DNA of 64,000 nucleotides, from positions 124,001 through 188,000 of the forward strand of contig NZ_BMHP01000008.1 of NCBI RefSeq assembly GCF_014641075.1. The letters are read 5' to 3'. The notes under the pieces are model-generated. The model ran no database searches. It saw only the letters and a program-made list of their open reading frames with translations, and was not told where the DNA came from. Below, piece after piece: positions 1 to 8,107 of the stretch. Both the position numbers and the translations under genes were made by a program. Positions within the stretch are counted from its first letter, which is position 1. Each line of letters begins with the position of its first letter. Source of the stretch: Paenibacillus nasutitermitis (GTDB taxonomy: Bacteria; Bacillota; Bacilli; Paenibacillales; Paenibacillaceae).

Positions 1-60
1 CGATGTTGCAGACAAACATAGTCCCAATACCATAAAGCTTAATAAAGTGCGTTTACGCAT
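1..60 (-). CDS. N-terminus of a secreted protein (partial)
   Basis: Twenty codons of a minus-strand gene that runs off the left edge. The start is ATG at 60, preceded on the minus strand by a GAGGGGG ribosome binding site. The encoded start MRKRTLLSFMVLGLCLSATS is a typical Sec signal peptide: basic n-region, hydrophobic core, small residues near the end. The gene is divergent from the two-component system at 249-2344, so it may be one of its targets, but this is inference. The mature product cannot be identified from this stub. Confidence 0.6.
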   Translation of the reverse strand, partial: MRKRTLLSFMVLGLCLSATS

Positions 61-248
61 AACCAACCCCCTCGTTTTTGCTGACTCAAAAAAATTCCTT
101 TTATTATCATACTAAAATACAGATGCACTTTTCTTAATGGATTCTTAATGAGTGCTCGGTGAATATGTATTTCACTATTTATTAGTGCTATGATTTGATC
201 GTGATGAAGATTGGCTTCACGTCCTTGGAGAAGGAGGAATGATTCACC

Positions 249-938
249 ATCAATCAAATTTTAATTGTAGATGATGAACCCGACATTCGTCAGTTAATTC
301 GGATGCATGTAGAACAAGCAGGACTGCAAGTCATAGAAGCCAGCTCAGGACGGCAAGCTATTCAATGCTTGCAGGAATATACCATAGAATTAGTGATACT
401 GGACCTCATGATGGATGATGGCAACGGGTTTGAGGTGCTGCACTATTTACGAGAGACACATGCTGGGCCATTAGTTATAGCCCTTAGTGCAAGACGAGAA
501 GTTGAGGACAAAATTTTGACGCTCGGATTAGGTGCGGATGATTACGTCACGAAGCCTTTTAGCCCCGTGGAATTGGTTGCTCGCATGCAAGCACAGTTAA
601 GAAGACATCGTCCTCATTCTTCATATCCGGCTAAAGTTCTGCGTTTAAATAAACTGGTGCTGGATATCGACAACTATATTTTGCGAAATGATGGGAAATC
701 CTTTCCTGTAACGCCCGTTGAATGCAGACTTTTAGAAATGTTCATGCAAAATCCAGACCGCGTTTTAACCAAAAGAGAAATTTACAAGCAGGTGTGGAAT
801 CATGAAAACTTTGACGATAACAATTTAAGTGTTTTTATTAGCAAACTGCGAAGTATTCTTGAACCCTCGGAGGACTCCCTTCATTACCTTCATAGCATAC
901 GTGGAATCGGTTATCGGTTCTCAGGAGATGGACAATGA
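249..938 (+). CDS. OmpR-family response regulator with no ATG start
   Basis: DNA-binding response regulator. The receiver domain has the acidic pair in ILIVDDEPD, the phospho-acceptor Asp in ILDLMMDD, Ser in ALSARRE and Lys in DYVTKPF; an OmpR/PhoB winged helix follows and ends at HSIRGIGYRF. The first in-frame ATG is at 303, but starting there would delete strand beta-1 and the acidic pair. The open frame reaches back to a stop at 240-242, with homology from about 249. A good AAGGAGG lies at 231-237, and the only in-frame start codons after it are ATC (249) or ATT (258). The ATG at 239 is out of frame and stops after 11 codons. It overlaps the kinase gene by 4 bases (ATGA). Confidence 0.85.
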   Translation: MNQILIVDDEPDIRQLIRMHVEQAGLQVIEASSGRQAIQCLQEYTIELVILDLMMDDGNGFEVLHYLRETHAGPLVIALSARREVEDKILTLGLGADDYVTKPFSPVELVARMQAQLRRHRPHSSYPAKVLRLNKLVLDIDNYILRNDGKSFPVTPVECRLLEMFMQNPDRVLTKREIYKQVWNHENFDDNNLSVFISKLRSILEPSEDSLHYLHSIRGIGYRFSGDGQ

Positions 939-2344
939 AAAATCGAACAAAGCTTTGGCTGCTTATGCTCATTAGTGCAATCATCAGTATTCTTCTGTTC
1001 ATTCCGCTTACTCTCATTATGGGAAAAATAGGAGATAAGGGTTATAATCTGAAAGGTCTGAACACTATCTCGCAAGAAACCCTTGAGACGATTACAAAGC
1101 ATCAAGCTTTTCATGCCGCAGACATAACACCCATACTGGATAATGCTCATCAAAACCATCCTGATATTCGTTTTGAATGGATTGCAGCAGATGGCTCGAC
1201 GATTTATGATACTCGCGGGGAAAAGAAAAGCTATGATTTTAGGCAGCTTGCCGATCGTATGCTAGCTATGCCCCAGAATCTATGGGGGGTCAATGAGCCG
1301 GTAACGCTTACTTTTTCCGTTAGCCAAGGGAATCAGCCCTATTATCTATTGATGAGTTTATCCAGTGACGCTATGAAACAAGGGCAAATTTATTTCTTCA
1401 TGCGCTCTTTTAAAGTCATGTCTACTTTTATGCTGCCGTTAATCGTTGCGTTCTTCATTCCCTATCTGCTGTCTCTATGGTTCTTCTCTTCCATGAACAA
1501 ACGCATTAATAAGCTCAATCATGCCATGGGGCAGCTTAACCTCCAAAGTAAAATCACTGTACTTACGGACACGAAAAAAGATGAGATTGGCCAGCTCGCT
1601 GCGCATTATAACGCCATGGCCCACCGTATTCAAAATCAAGCCGAACAAATCAAACAATTTGACACCAGGCGCAAGCTGCTGCTGTCTAATCTTTCCCATG
1701 ACCTGCGCACCCCATTAACGATGATTTTGGGCTACGCAGAAACGATTCGTGCCGGATTGTATAAGGATGAGAGGGAACTGCAAGCCAGTGCCAAGGTTTT
1801 GCTGCAGCGCTCCCGTTATATGGATAAGCTTTTGGATCAATTGTTGGATATTACCCGGCAGGATGAGGGGAATTTAGAGCTCCATGTTGAAGTGCATAAT
1901 GTATCTGAAATGATGCGGAAAATTGCAGCAGACTACCTGATGTTTCTTGAGGGGCAAAATTTCAATGTCGAAGTAAATATCCCCGACGAGGATATCCATG
2001 CCTGGATCGATTCCTCCCTGATCGAACGTGCATTGCGGAACCTGTTGGACAACGCGATCCGTTACGGATCAGAGGGCTATTATCTTGAGATCGGACTTTG
2101 GGAAAAGGATGAATCCCTATTCATGACGGTTATCGATAAAGGACGCGGCATTCCCTTACAGGATCAAGAGCGTGTTTTTGAACGGTTCTACCGGGTCGAT
2201 GACAGCAGACAAGGCGAAGGACTTGGCATTGGACTGTCCATTGTCAAAGAAATCATTGCCTTCCATGGCGGATCCATTACCTTGACAAGTGTCCCATCTG
2301 AAACCGTGTTTGAGATCCAACTACCAAAACGTCAGCGTGAATAG
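935..2344 (+). CDS. Membrane sensor histidine kinase, OmpR-partner type
   Basis: Classical transmembrane histidine kinase of 469 residues. Two membrane segments (about residues 8-30 and 161-184) flank an extracellular sensor of about 130 residues. A HAMP linker, HisKA and HATPase_c domains follow. The phospho-acceptor is His255 in SNLSHDLRTPLT; the N box is RNLLDNAIRYG, and the G boxes include DKGRGIP and GLGIGLSI. It is translationally coupled to the regulator at 249-938 through ATGA. No accessory sensor domain is recognisable, so the stimulus is unknown; an envelope stress role would fit the small extracellular loop but is inference. Confidence 0.93.
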   Translation: MKNRTKLWLLMLISAIISILLFIPLTLIMGKIGDKGYNLKGLNTISQETLETITKHQAFHAADITPILDNAHQNHPDIRFEWIAADGSTIYDTRGEKKSYDFRQLADRMLAMPQNLWGVNEPVTLTFSVSQGNQPYYLLMSLSSDAMKQGQIYFFMRSFKVMSTFMLPLIVAFFIPYLLSLWFFSSMNKRINKLNHAMGQLNLQSKITVLTDTKKDEIGQLAAHYNAMAHRIQNQAEQIKQFDTRRKLLLSNLSHDLRTPLTMILGYAETIRAGLYKDERELQASAKVLLQRSRYMDKLLDQLLDITRQDEGNLELHVEVHNVSEMMRKIAADYLMFLEGQNFNVEVNIPDEDIHAWIDSSLIERALRNLLDNAIRYGSEGYYLEIGLWEKDESLFMTVIDKGRGIPLQDQERVFERFYRVDDSRQGEGLGIGLSIVKEIIAFHGGSITLTSVPSETVFEIQLPKRQRE

Positions 2345-2345
2345 T

Positions 2346-2469
2346 CATTACTGCAACCAACCCAACCCATGTGCCTCAATAGCCATGACATGCCCCACCT
2401 GTTAAGCAGTCTTGCCCTCTTGGATGTTGCCGCCGATTATGCCGTCGGTCTCGTCTTATAGCAGTAATG
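2346..2469. repeat. Short inverted repeat flanking a gene-free spacer
   Basis: CATTACTGC at 2346-2354 is repeated as its exact reverse complement GCAGTAATG at 2461-2469, about 106 bases apart. It lies between convergent genes. No T tract follows either arm, so a terminator role is weak. It could be a decayed insertion footprint. Nothing else is visible in the spacer. Confidence 0.3.
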
Positions 2470-2474
2470 TTGGT

Positions 2475-2921
2475 TTAAAAGGGCTTGAACACCATCAGCA
2501 GAATAGAGATCACAACACAGAAATTCGCGATTCCCTCTAATCGCAAGGAACGTCTGCGGCTTTGACGGTATGCTTCCGGCAAGGTGTCGCTCTCAATGCC
2601 CTGAAGTGCTGCCAGTTGTTGCTTTATGTTTGCCGGAAGCACTACGGCCAGAATCACTACAATAATAAAGAAAATAGCAACGGAGAACCAATACCATAGC
2701 TCGTGGAACAGATAGGTTTGTTGGTAGCCAAATGCAAGACCGGTAAGAAGCAGCAGCATCCCTCCGATTCTAGGCAAGATCGCCATCTTCTCCAACAGCC
2801 CCAGCGCAAATTTGGCCTGTTCCACCGTTCGAACGCTTCCCATGATTACGGGATAGCCAGCGACGGCTACCATTGCCGTAACGGCTGAGATAATGTGAAT
2901 GAACAATAAGTAATTATACAT
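2475..2921 (-). CDS. DUF2269-like integral membrane protein
   Basis: Small membrane protein of 148 residues with four predicted hydrophobic segments: about residues 5-27, 45-65, 75-98 and 128-146. The N-terminal pattern YLLFIHIISAVTAMVAVAG, with a His in the first helix, resembles DUF2269 membrane proteins. It lies 26 bases after the NmrA-like oxidoreductase in the same direction, so the two are probably cotranscribed. No enzymatic motif is visible, and the function is not known. Confidence 0.75.
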   Translation of the reverse strand: MYNYLLFIHIISAVTAMVAVAGYPVIMGSVRTVEQAKFALGLLEKMAILPRIGGMLLLLTGLAFGYQQTYLFHELWYWFSVAIFFIIVVILAVVLPANIKQQLAALQGIESDTLPEAYRQSRRRSLRLEGIANFCVVISILLMVFKPF

Positions 2922-2947
2922 GATTAAGCCACTCCATTCCTGGCAGT

Positions 2948-3667
2948 TTATGCCTCTCTCCGGTATGCAATCCCCACCCGTTTGCCTTTGAAAGGGCCCC
3001 CGGTCTCGAGGTTATCCAGCATGCAATCCGCTACATCCTCATAAGCCACATCCAGCTCCTGAATGCGGCTGAACACATAGCCCGCCAATTCGGCTTCCGA
3101 AAGCTCCCGTACGGTCTCCGGAAACGGCAAGGGCAAAATGTCTGCGGTAACCTGCTGGTGATAAGGCGCGGACTTCTCCGCAGCATCAATCATCGTTCCC
3201 GGACACATGATGGACCAATCCAGCTTGGTTTGCTGAAGCCGATTCAGATTCTGATTATGATATTGGAACATGGGAGGGAAACCAGGCAGATCGTTGCCCA
3301 TAATATTAGTCTGTGGAATTTCGAGTAATCCCGCACCTCCCATTAACCATACACGGCCGGAGAATAAGGGATGATTCTCGCATTGGGTGACGATGTTGTC
3401 GACGATACGGATGAATTCTTCCCCCTGGCTGACATTCCCGGCCGCAATCACGGCGGCATCCTGGTGGCGAAGTGCATCGTACACGCTCTGCGGGTCCATG
3501 ATGTTTTGAGTAATCACCTTTACTTTACTGGCCGTTTGCTCCCCCTGTTGTTCGTTCAGCTTTTCCAGGCTTCTTACAAAGGCGGTCATTTCATGCCCTC
3601 TGTTTACACCCGCAGCAAGTACTCTCTTTCCGGTATTTCCCGTTGCACCGAAAACAATAATTTTCAT
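2948..3667 (-). CDS. NAD(P)-binding NmrA/atypical SDR protein
   Basis: A 239-residue atypical short-chain dehydrogenase. The N-terminus MKIIVFGATGNTGKRVL carries the GxxGxxG dinucleotide-binding loop after beta-1, as in NmrA-like and YwnB-like proteins that act as NAD(P)H sensors or quinone reductases. The usual YxxxK catalytic pair is not evident, as is common in this subgroup. It is the first gene of a two-gene minus-strand unit with the DUF2269-like protein and is divergent from the HxlR regulator at 3814-4185. HxlR proteins commonly control adjacent redox genes, so regulation by it is likely (inference). Confidence 0.85.
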   Translation of the reverse strand: MKIIVFGATGNTGKRVLAAGVNRGHEMTAFVRSLEKLNEQQGEQTASKVKVITQNIMDPQSVYDALRHQDAAVIAAGNVSQGEEFIRIVDNIVTQCENHPLFSGRVWLMGGAGLLEIPQTNIMGNDLPGFPPMFQYHNQNLNRLQQTKLDWSIMCPGTMIDAAEKSAPYHQQVTADILPLPFPETVRELSEAELAGYVFSRIQELDVAYEDVADCMLDNLETGGPFKGKRVGIAYRREA

Positions 3668-3813
3668 TGTTCCATTCCTTCTTTCTCCAAGCCATTGGAT
3701 TTTTTTTGATTTCCGATTGACTTAAGCCTACCATCAGTCATACAATTTTGTTAAGAACGCACTTTCATGTAGGGTACTAACTTGAAGTAAGTATGGTTTA
3801 GAGGAGGGCTTAA

Positions 3814-4185
3814 ATGGAAGCAAACGTCGAGGTCGTAGCAGAACGTAAATGCCCCATAGAAACCGTTATTCACATTGTAGGGGGCAAATGGAAACCTTTA
3901 ATTCTATGGCATCTGTTGGACTCCAACAAACGGTTCAGCGAGCTGGAAAAGCTAATTCCCGAGGTTACACAGAAAATGCTGACGCAGCATTTACGGGAGC
4001 TGGAGAATAATCGCTTGATTACCCGAACGATATACCCTACGGTTCCGATAAAAGTGGACTATTCGCTAAGCGAATATGGATTAACACTAGTTCCTGTGTT
4101 GAAAGTCATGTGTGCGTGGGGCGAAATTCATAATCAAATGAACAGCAGCGTGCGTGTGCCTGCTCGCGTAGGTGTACAAATATAA
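3814..4185 (+). CDS. HxlR-family transcriptional regulator
   Basis: Winged-helix regulator of 123 residues. It has the HxlR hallmarks: an N-terminal Cys (ERKCPIETVIHIVGGKWKPLI), a central LTQHLRELENNRLI recognition region, and the wing (YPTVPIKVDYSLSEYG). Related proteins sense electrophiles or oxidants through the N-terminal Cys. It is transcribed away from the NmrA-like/DUF2269 pair, with about 145 bases between for shared control. The start is supported by GAGGAGG just upstream of the ATG. Confidence 0.92.
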   Translation: MEANVEVVAERKCPIETVIHIVGGKWKPLILWHLLDSNKRFSELEKLIPEVTQKMLTQHLRELENNRLITRTIYPTVPIKVDYSLSEYGLTLVPVLKVMCAWGEIHNQMNSSVRVPARVGVQI

Positions 4186-4270
4186 GAGGAGCGGCAAGGG
4201 TGCAGCTCCGTGATCTACCTTTTCAACCAACTTTCCGACAGCTGCCAACCTGGATACAACCGAAATGCAC

Positions 4271-4318
4271 GAAACAGGCCACTCCATGGGATCATTTCTC
4301 CATGAAGCGGCCTGTTTC
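4271..4318. terminator. Hairpin between convergent genes
   Basis: GAAACAGGCC (4271-4280) pairs with GGCCTGTTTC (4309-4318), and an inner CCATGG/CCATG pairing extends the stem. It lies between the plus-strand HxlR gene and the minus-strand GrpB gene. There is no strong T tract on either side, so it may be a weak bidirectional terminator. Confidence 0.55.
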
Positions 4319-4352
4319 ATATTAGAGCTATTCATTATCTTGTTCCGCTGGC

Positions 4353-4877
4353 TTAACGCCCGCCGCCCATTTCATACCCATTCAGCGCTTTCCTTTCAAG
4401 CTCTTTAACAAACGCATCTTTACCGTTCATATAGGCTTCAATATCCCTTGGAAACTGTTTAGCGAGATTTTCCTTTAAATCCCCGTAACGATTTGCTTCA
4501 TCGGGATGTGTTCGGAGGTAATCCCTAACTGCCAAATGGCGAGTAATATCTTCCTTGTTATCCCCTTGAAACACATGTACTTGATGGGTGCGATTATCTC
4601 CGCCTTTCCGGAAATACCTTCTTCCTTTCATGCCGAGCTCGCCCATACATTCATAACCAAGTTGTTCCATCCGTTCATTAAACGAATCTGTCTTTTCGAT
4701 ATCTTTTACTACCGGCATGATATCAATGATTGGTTTGGACTTTAACCCTGGAACTGAAGTGCTGCCTATATGATGAATGTTGGTTAACTCATCGCCAAAA
4801 ATGTCCTTTATTTTCAGGGCTTCCTCGCTAAACGCCTCTTTCCAATTATCGTTGTATTCTGTAATCACAACATTCAT
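4353..4877 (-). CDS. GrpB family protein (nucleotidyltransferase-like)
   Basis: GrpB/UPF0157 protein of 174 residues, a typical full length. The signature HIGSTSVPGLKSKPIIDI contains the GS motif and acidic residue of the nucleotidyltransferase fold. Some members adenylylate or otherwise modify small molecules; most remain uncharacterised. The start ATG follows an AGGAGGTAATC site. It is a single gene with no obvious operon partner. Confidence 0.9.
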   Translation of the reverse strand: MNVVITEYNDNWKEAFSEEALKIKDIFGDELTNIHHIGSTSVPGLKSKPIIDIMPVVKDIEKTDSFNERMEQLGYECMGELGMKGRRYFRKGGDNRTHQVHVFQGDNKEDITRHLAVRDYLRTHPDEANRYGDLKENLAKQFPRDIEAYMNGKDAFVKELERKALNGYEMGGGR

Positions 4878-5164
4878 CTGATTACCTCCTCAGGGAAATA
4901 GTCACCATGATCCGTTTTGGGCATTACATCATCATATAAAAGGGAGAGAGAAGTGTCAATTACTGGTTGACTTGGGACTTGATTTCGTCCCGCAAAAATA
5001 AACCGCTGGGGTAATTAGCTTACATGTTGGCGGTCGTTTGCAATACTTGCAAGCAATGGAGTGAAAGCATCTATCGAATTCCACGAACCAGGGTTCGAAG
5101 CAATATTTCAAACCTCCGCCTATGGTACAACTGAAAGTGAAAGAAGAGGAGGAGCTGATGGGAA

Positions 5165-5409
5165 ATGACAAAGTTGAATGGAAAAGTTGCTCTGGTGACG
5201 GGTGCAAGCCGCCCGGATTCGTGGCCACGGACATGAATTCCGCGATGCTGCAGGATCCTGCTTCTCATCAATTTGGCGCTGATTATTCGATTTTCGGAAG
5301 ATGGGGGGAACCGGCAGATATCGCAGATGTTGCGGCATTTCTAGCCTCTTCGGAAAGCCGCTGGATTACCGGTCAATGCATCGGCACAAGCGGAGGATCA
5401 CATCTGTAA
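5165..5409 (+). pseudogene. SDR oxidoreductase gutted by an internal deletion
   Basis: The reading frame from ATG 5165 encodes MTKLNGKVALVTGASR, the beta-1 strand and TGxxxG loop of a FabG-type SDR. It then jumps directly to a sequence that in another frame reads PGFVATDMNS and continues to the canonical SDR end (GRWGEPADIADVAAFLAS, ITGQ). The roughly 160-170 residues holding the catalytic Ser-Tyr-Lys are gone, and the junction near 5212 also shifts the frame. An open frame from 5122 covers the tail but cannot be an enzyme. A GAGGAGG site precedes the start, so the gene was functional before the deletion. Confidence 0.85.
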
Positions 5410-5442
5410 TATCCATAACCCCAAAACCCGCGTTCGAAATGA

Positions 5443-5480
5443 AAAAGCTGACTGTTATGTCGTCAGCTTTTCGTTTTGTA
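5443..5480 (+). terminator. Rho-independent terminator of the SDR remnant
   Basis: AAAAGCTGAC (5443-5452) pairs with GTCAGCTTTT (5462-5471) and is followed by CGTTTTG. It lies 30 bases after the SDR stop, so the transcription unit outlived its gene. Confidence 0.8.
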
Positions 5481-5521
5481 CCTGATGGCCTTTTGTCGTA
5501 GGGCGTTTTCTATGCTTTGCC

Positions 5522-6541
5522 TTACTTGTTTTTATCGATAAGAATTTTTGTCAGTATTTCAACTTGCTTCGTCACCGCAATCGGATCGCTCTCCAAAAAC
5601 AAATCGTAATCGATCGTGTATACCTTGTTGTTTTTCACAGCCTCCATATTGCGCCATATACCTGTATTCTTGAAGCTTTCAAACGCTGCTTTGTTCTCTT
5701 CATTCACAGCCACGAAAAGATTGTCGCCTACGAAATCCGATATGACCTCGGCGGACACTTCCGCATATGGGGGCTTCTGCCCGCTGTTGATCAAGTCGCT
5801 CAACACTTTTTGTTGGGGCTTCAATCCCAAGTACTTGTACAAAATATTACCGCCCATATTTTCATCCCGATATACTCTGGGCGATTTCTCATAAAAACTG
5901 GCGATCGTATACGTTTCATTAACATCGATCGCATCCTGAACTTGCTGCTTGGCTCCGGCAATCTTTTTCTCAAACTCTTCGATCCAAAGCTTCGCTTCGT
6001 CTTCTTTCCCGAGAATATCACCCATTAGTGCAATATCTTTCACCGGGTCGTAATAAGGCTCGATAACGATGGTAGGTGCAATTTTGGAAAAAGCGTCGTA
6101 ACCCCCGCTCATATCTACATAGGCATCGACCAAAATAATCAAATCCGGGTCAAGGCCGGATATCTTCTCCAGATTTAGCGGCACGCCCAAATCCTCCATG
6201 CCCTCTGTATCAAGCACCGGATTTTGCAAAATGTAAGTGGAGGAACCGAGAGGTCTGACACCAAGAGCCATAAGCTGACCCAAATGAAAGGCCGTAACGA
6301 TCCGATTCGGCTGTTTTGGAATAACCGTTTCTCCATATTTATGATTGAATACTCTTGTCGCAGCGGTCTCGTTGCCGTCTCCCGCAGGGCTCGTCTCATT
6401 TTGTGCCGGAGACGGATCTGAGTATGGCGACCTTTCATTGGCATTGCTCGTCGTATTCCCCCCAGTCTGGCACGCACTGAGCAACAAGGTAAGACATAAC
6501 AGCATGACGGCTGCCAATGATGGTTTCGAATTTCTGTACAT
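5522..6541 (-). CDS. Iron-siderophore ABC transporter substrate-binding lipoprotein (internal cistron)
   Basis: From ATG 6541 the frame encodes a 339-residue lipoprotein: MYRNSKPSLAAV, a hydrophobic stretch, then the lipobox LLSAC (Cys at about residue 23), a Ser/Asn-rich linker, and a FecB/FhuD-type fold (IVTAFHLGQLMALGVRP, LDPDLIIL, NNKVYTID). It would capture ferric siderophore outside the membrane and deliver it to an ABC permease; no permease or ATPase gene is nearby. GGTGAGGGAG (minus strand of 6550-6559) is its ribosome binding site, with a Fur box 27 bases upstream of the ATG. It is in frame with the upstream AraC gene without an intervening stop. Confidence 0.85.
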   Translation of the reverse strand: MYRNSKPSLAAVMLLCLTLLLSACQTGGNTTSNANERSPYSDPSPAQNETSPAGDGNETAATRVFNHKYGETVIPKQPNRIVTAFHLGQLMALGVRPLGSSTYILQNPVLDTEGMEDLGVPLNLEKISGLDPDLIILVDAYVDMSGGYDAFSKIAPTIVIEPYYDPVKDIALMGDILGKEDEAKLWIEEFEKKIAGAKQQVQDAIDVNETYTIASFYEKSPRVYRDENMGGNILYKYLGLKPQQKVLSDLINSGQKPPYAEVSAEVISDFVGDNLFVAVNEENKAAFESFKNTGIWRNMEAVKNNKVYTIDYDLFLESDPIAVTKQVEILTKILIDKNK

Positions 6542-7495
6542 GGGCAAATCTCCCTCACCGATATATTGATAATCATTATCATTACCAATATATCGACGAG
6601 TTGTTCGTTGAACAATGGATATTCTTCGCATCCTCGATGACTCTTTTTCATCTGTAAAGTTTTGTCGGTCCTTGACACGAAACAAAATCGGAGACAACCC
6701 CGTATGCTTTTTAAAAATGCGACTGAAATGATATTTATCCACGTATCCTACACCAATTGCAATTTCCTGCAATGTCGAATCGGTAAGAAGCAGCAACTCC
6801 TTGGCTCGCTCCATCCGCACCTCTGTCACAAAATGAATCGGGCTGTTAGCAAGTTCCTGCTTAAACAATTTCGATAAATGGCCTGCGCTGCAGTCGAACA
6901 CCTCTGCCAGTTTATCCAAGGTAAGCGGCTCCGCATAATGCTCCTGTATAAAACGTACAGCCAAGGTGACCAAGTCCGTTCGAATTGCGGGCAGCCCCTG
7001 TTGATTTAATTGTCGCAGCAGATCATGTACGAACTGAAAGAACAGCCCCCTCACATGCAGCTTGTCCAGCATCCGCGATTGTCGCCATTGCCTGTCCATC
7101 TGTTGCACTTTGTGGTACAGGCAAATGGGGTCCTGCGGCTTAAAACCGTATTGGACTTGGAAGGGGTTGTTCCGTTCCATAAACTGCTGGACATCACGAC
7201 TGTACGGCAGCGTGAACACGGCTTTATAAAAGATCAAATAATATTCGAACGTTTCCTCCGAAAGAAAGATATTCAGACGCATTCCTTTACCGCCGTGAAG
7301 GACATGAAATCTTCTTGCTTCATATTCCGTTCCATCCATCATCACCCTTGCACCGCCGCGCGTAGCATACAGGAAACAGCTGGCAGGCAAGCTGTACGCG
7401 TGCCGTTCATCGCCAAACTTCAATAACATATGCCGGATATCCATGACTTTTATATTTGACTGGTTCCATAGCAAAACATGGTCGTTCCAATTCAT
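5522..7495 (-). CDS. AraC-type regulator reading in frame into a siderophore-binding lipoprotein
   Basis: One frame encodes two modules. Residues 1 to about 290 are an AraC regulator: an N-terminal cupin-like region followed by two helix-turn-helix motifs (LDKLAEVFDCSAGHLSKLFK and LQEIAIGVGYVDKYHFSRIF). The second half is a periplasmic-type ferric-siderophore-binding protein with its own signal peptide and lipobox. Btr of Bacillus subtilis also joins AraC and binding domains, but there the binding domain is cytoplasmic with no lipobox. Here a Fur box, ribosome binding site and ATG lie between the modules. The start at 7495 follows GGGGGGAG; the frame opens further to 7558. Most likely a regulator gene whose stop codon was lost. 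Confidence 0.75.
   Translation of the reverse strand: MNWNDHVLLWNQSNIKVMDIRHMLLKFGDERHAYSLPASCFLYATRGGARVMMDGTEYEARRFHVLHGGKGMRLNIFLSEETFEYYLIFYKAVFTLPYSRDVQQFMERNNPFQVQYGFKPQDPICLYHKVQQMDRQWRQSRMLDKLHVRGLFFQFVHDLLRQLNQQGLPAIRTDLVTLAVRFIQEHYAEPLTLDKLAEVFDCSAGHLSKLFKQELANSPIHFVTEVRMERAKELLLLTDSTLQEIAIGVGYVDKYHFSRIFKKHTGLSPILFRVKDRQNFTDEKESSRMRRISIVQRTTRRYIGNDNDYQYIGEGDLPMYRNSKPSLAAVMLLCLTLLLSACQTGGNTTSNANERSPYSDPSPAQNETSPAGDGNETAATRVFNHKYGETVIPKQPNRIVTAFHLGQLMALGVRPLGSSTYILQNPVLDTEGMEDLGVPLNLEKISGLDPDLIILVDAYVDMSGGYDAFSKIAPTIVIEPYYDPVKDIALMGDILGKEDEAKLWIEEFEKKIAGAKQQVQDAIDVNETYTIASFYEKSPRVYRDENMGGNILYKYLGLKPQQKVLSDLINSGQKPPYAEVSAEVISDFVGDNLFVAVNEENKAAFESFKNTGIWRNMEAVKNNKVYTIDYDLFLESDPIAVTKQVEILTKILIDKNK
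6568..6586. promoter_or_regulatory. Fur box inside the AraC-lipoprotein frame
   Basis: GATAATCATTATCATTACC matches the 19-base Fur consensus at 16 of 19 positions. It sits just upstream of the lipoprotein ribosome binding site, as expected for an iron-repressed promoter, yet the continuous reading frame translates it. Confidence 0.8.
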
Positions 7496-7612
7496 TGCAC
7501 TCCCCCCCATTCCATAACGTCTATATGGACGTTTTTTATGCTGCGCAGAGGAATTCAAACGAACGACAGATAAACTTTGATTTCTGCGGCAGTTCTATTG
7601 GTACATTCTATG

Positions 7613-7627
7613 TGATAATCATTCTCA
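7613..7627. promoter_or_regulatory. Fur box upstream of the AraC regulator
   Basis: TGATAATCATTCTCA matches the 7-1-7 Fur motif at 13 of 14 defined positions. It is about 120 bases upstream of the regulator start on the minus strand, so the regulator itself is probably iron-repressed. Confidence 0.75.
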
Positions 7628-7801
7628 ATGCAAGACATCCAGGAGAGATTAGGCAAAGATCAGGCTTCATTTCTTGAACTTGCAAAAATATTACTGGTTG
7701 CTTTGGATATTCATTTACAACGAGATAAGGCAGTAAACCAAAGCATTAAAGATAAACTACAAAAGTTATTTAACATTTACAGTACCGAAAATCCGGATTG
7801 A
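7628..7801 (+). pseudogene. Duplicated C-terminal fragment of the VOC protein at 11559-12269
   Basis: A 57-codon open frame from ATG 7628 ends with a sequence nearly identical to the C-terminal part of the VOC protein encoded 4 kb downstream: KILLVALDIHLQRDK, then a VNQSI/KLQKLFNI region. It stops at ENPD, where the full gene continues with WNKISKQ. The similarity is also strong at DNA level over about 120 bases. The VOC fold itself is missing, so this is a truncated paralogue rather than an enzyme. The ATG abuts the Fur box. Confidence 0.75.
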
Positions 7802-8107
7802 TCCATCAATCATATACTGGGGGACTATTCTGCTTAATCTCTGCAAATGGTAAAATTGAAAGACTGTGACATTGAAACTATACAAATATCTGCTCTTATG
7901 GCTTTTGCGGGAGAAATAATGGAGGGGGAGGGGGATGCGCTTGGCGTAGCCTGCGAATGATGGATATACCTGCCTCGGACCGGTAACGCTTGAGCTTGCG
8001 GCGGGTACTTTTCCTATCTTAAACTGAATCATTGATCAGATTGTAACCCACACATCATGCCTATATCATGGACATATCTTTAAAGTTTCGTAAAGGAGTG
8101 TTGGCCG

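Noticed and set aside
4956..5160. Possible coding sequence before the SDR remnant
   Set aside because: Short frames in several phases give no coherent protein; probably older debris.
7802..8090. Possible short gene after the VOC fragment (ATG near 7851)
   Set aside because: The roughly 37-codon frame has no ribosome binding site and no recognisable motif; I see nothing supportable in this gap.
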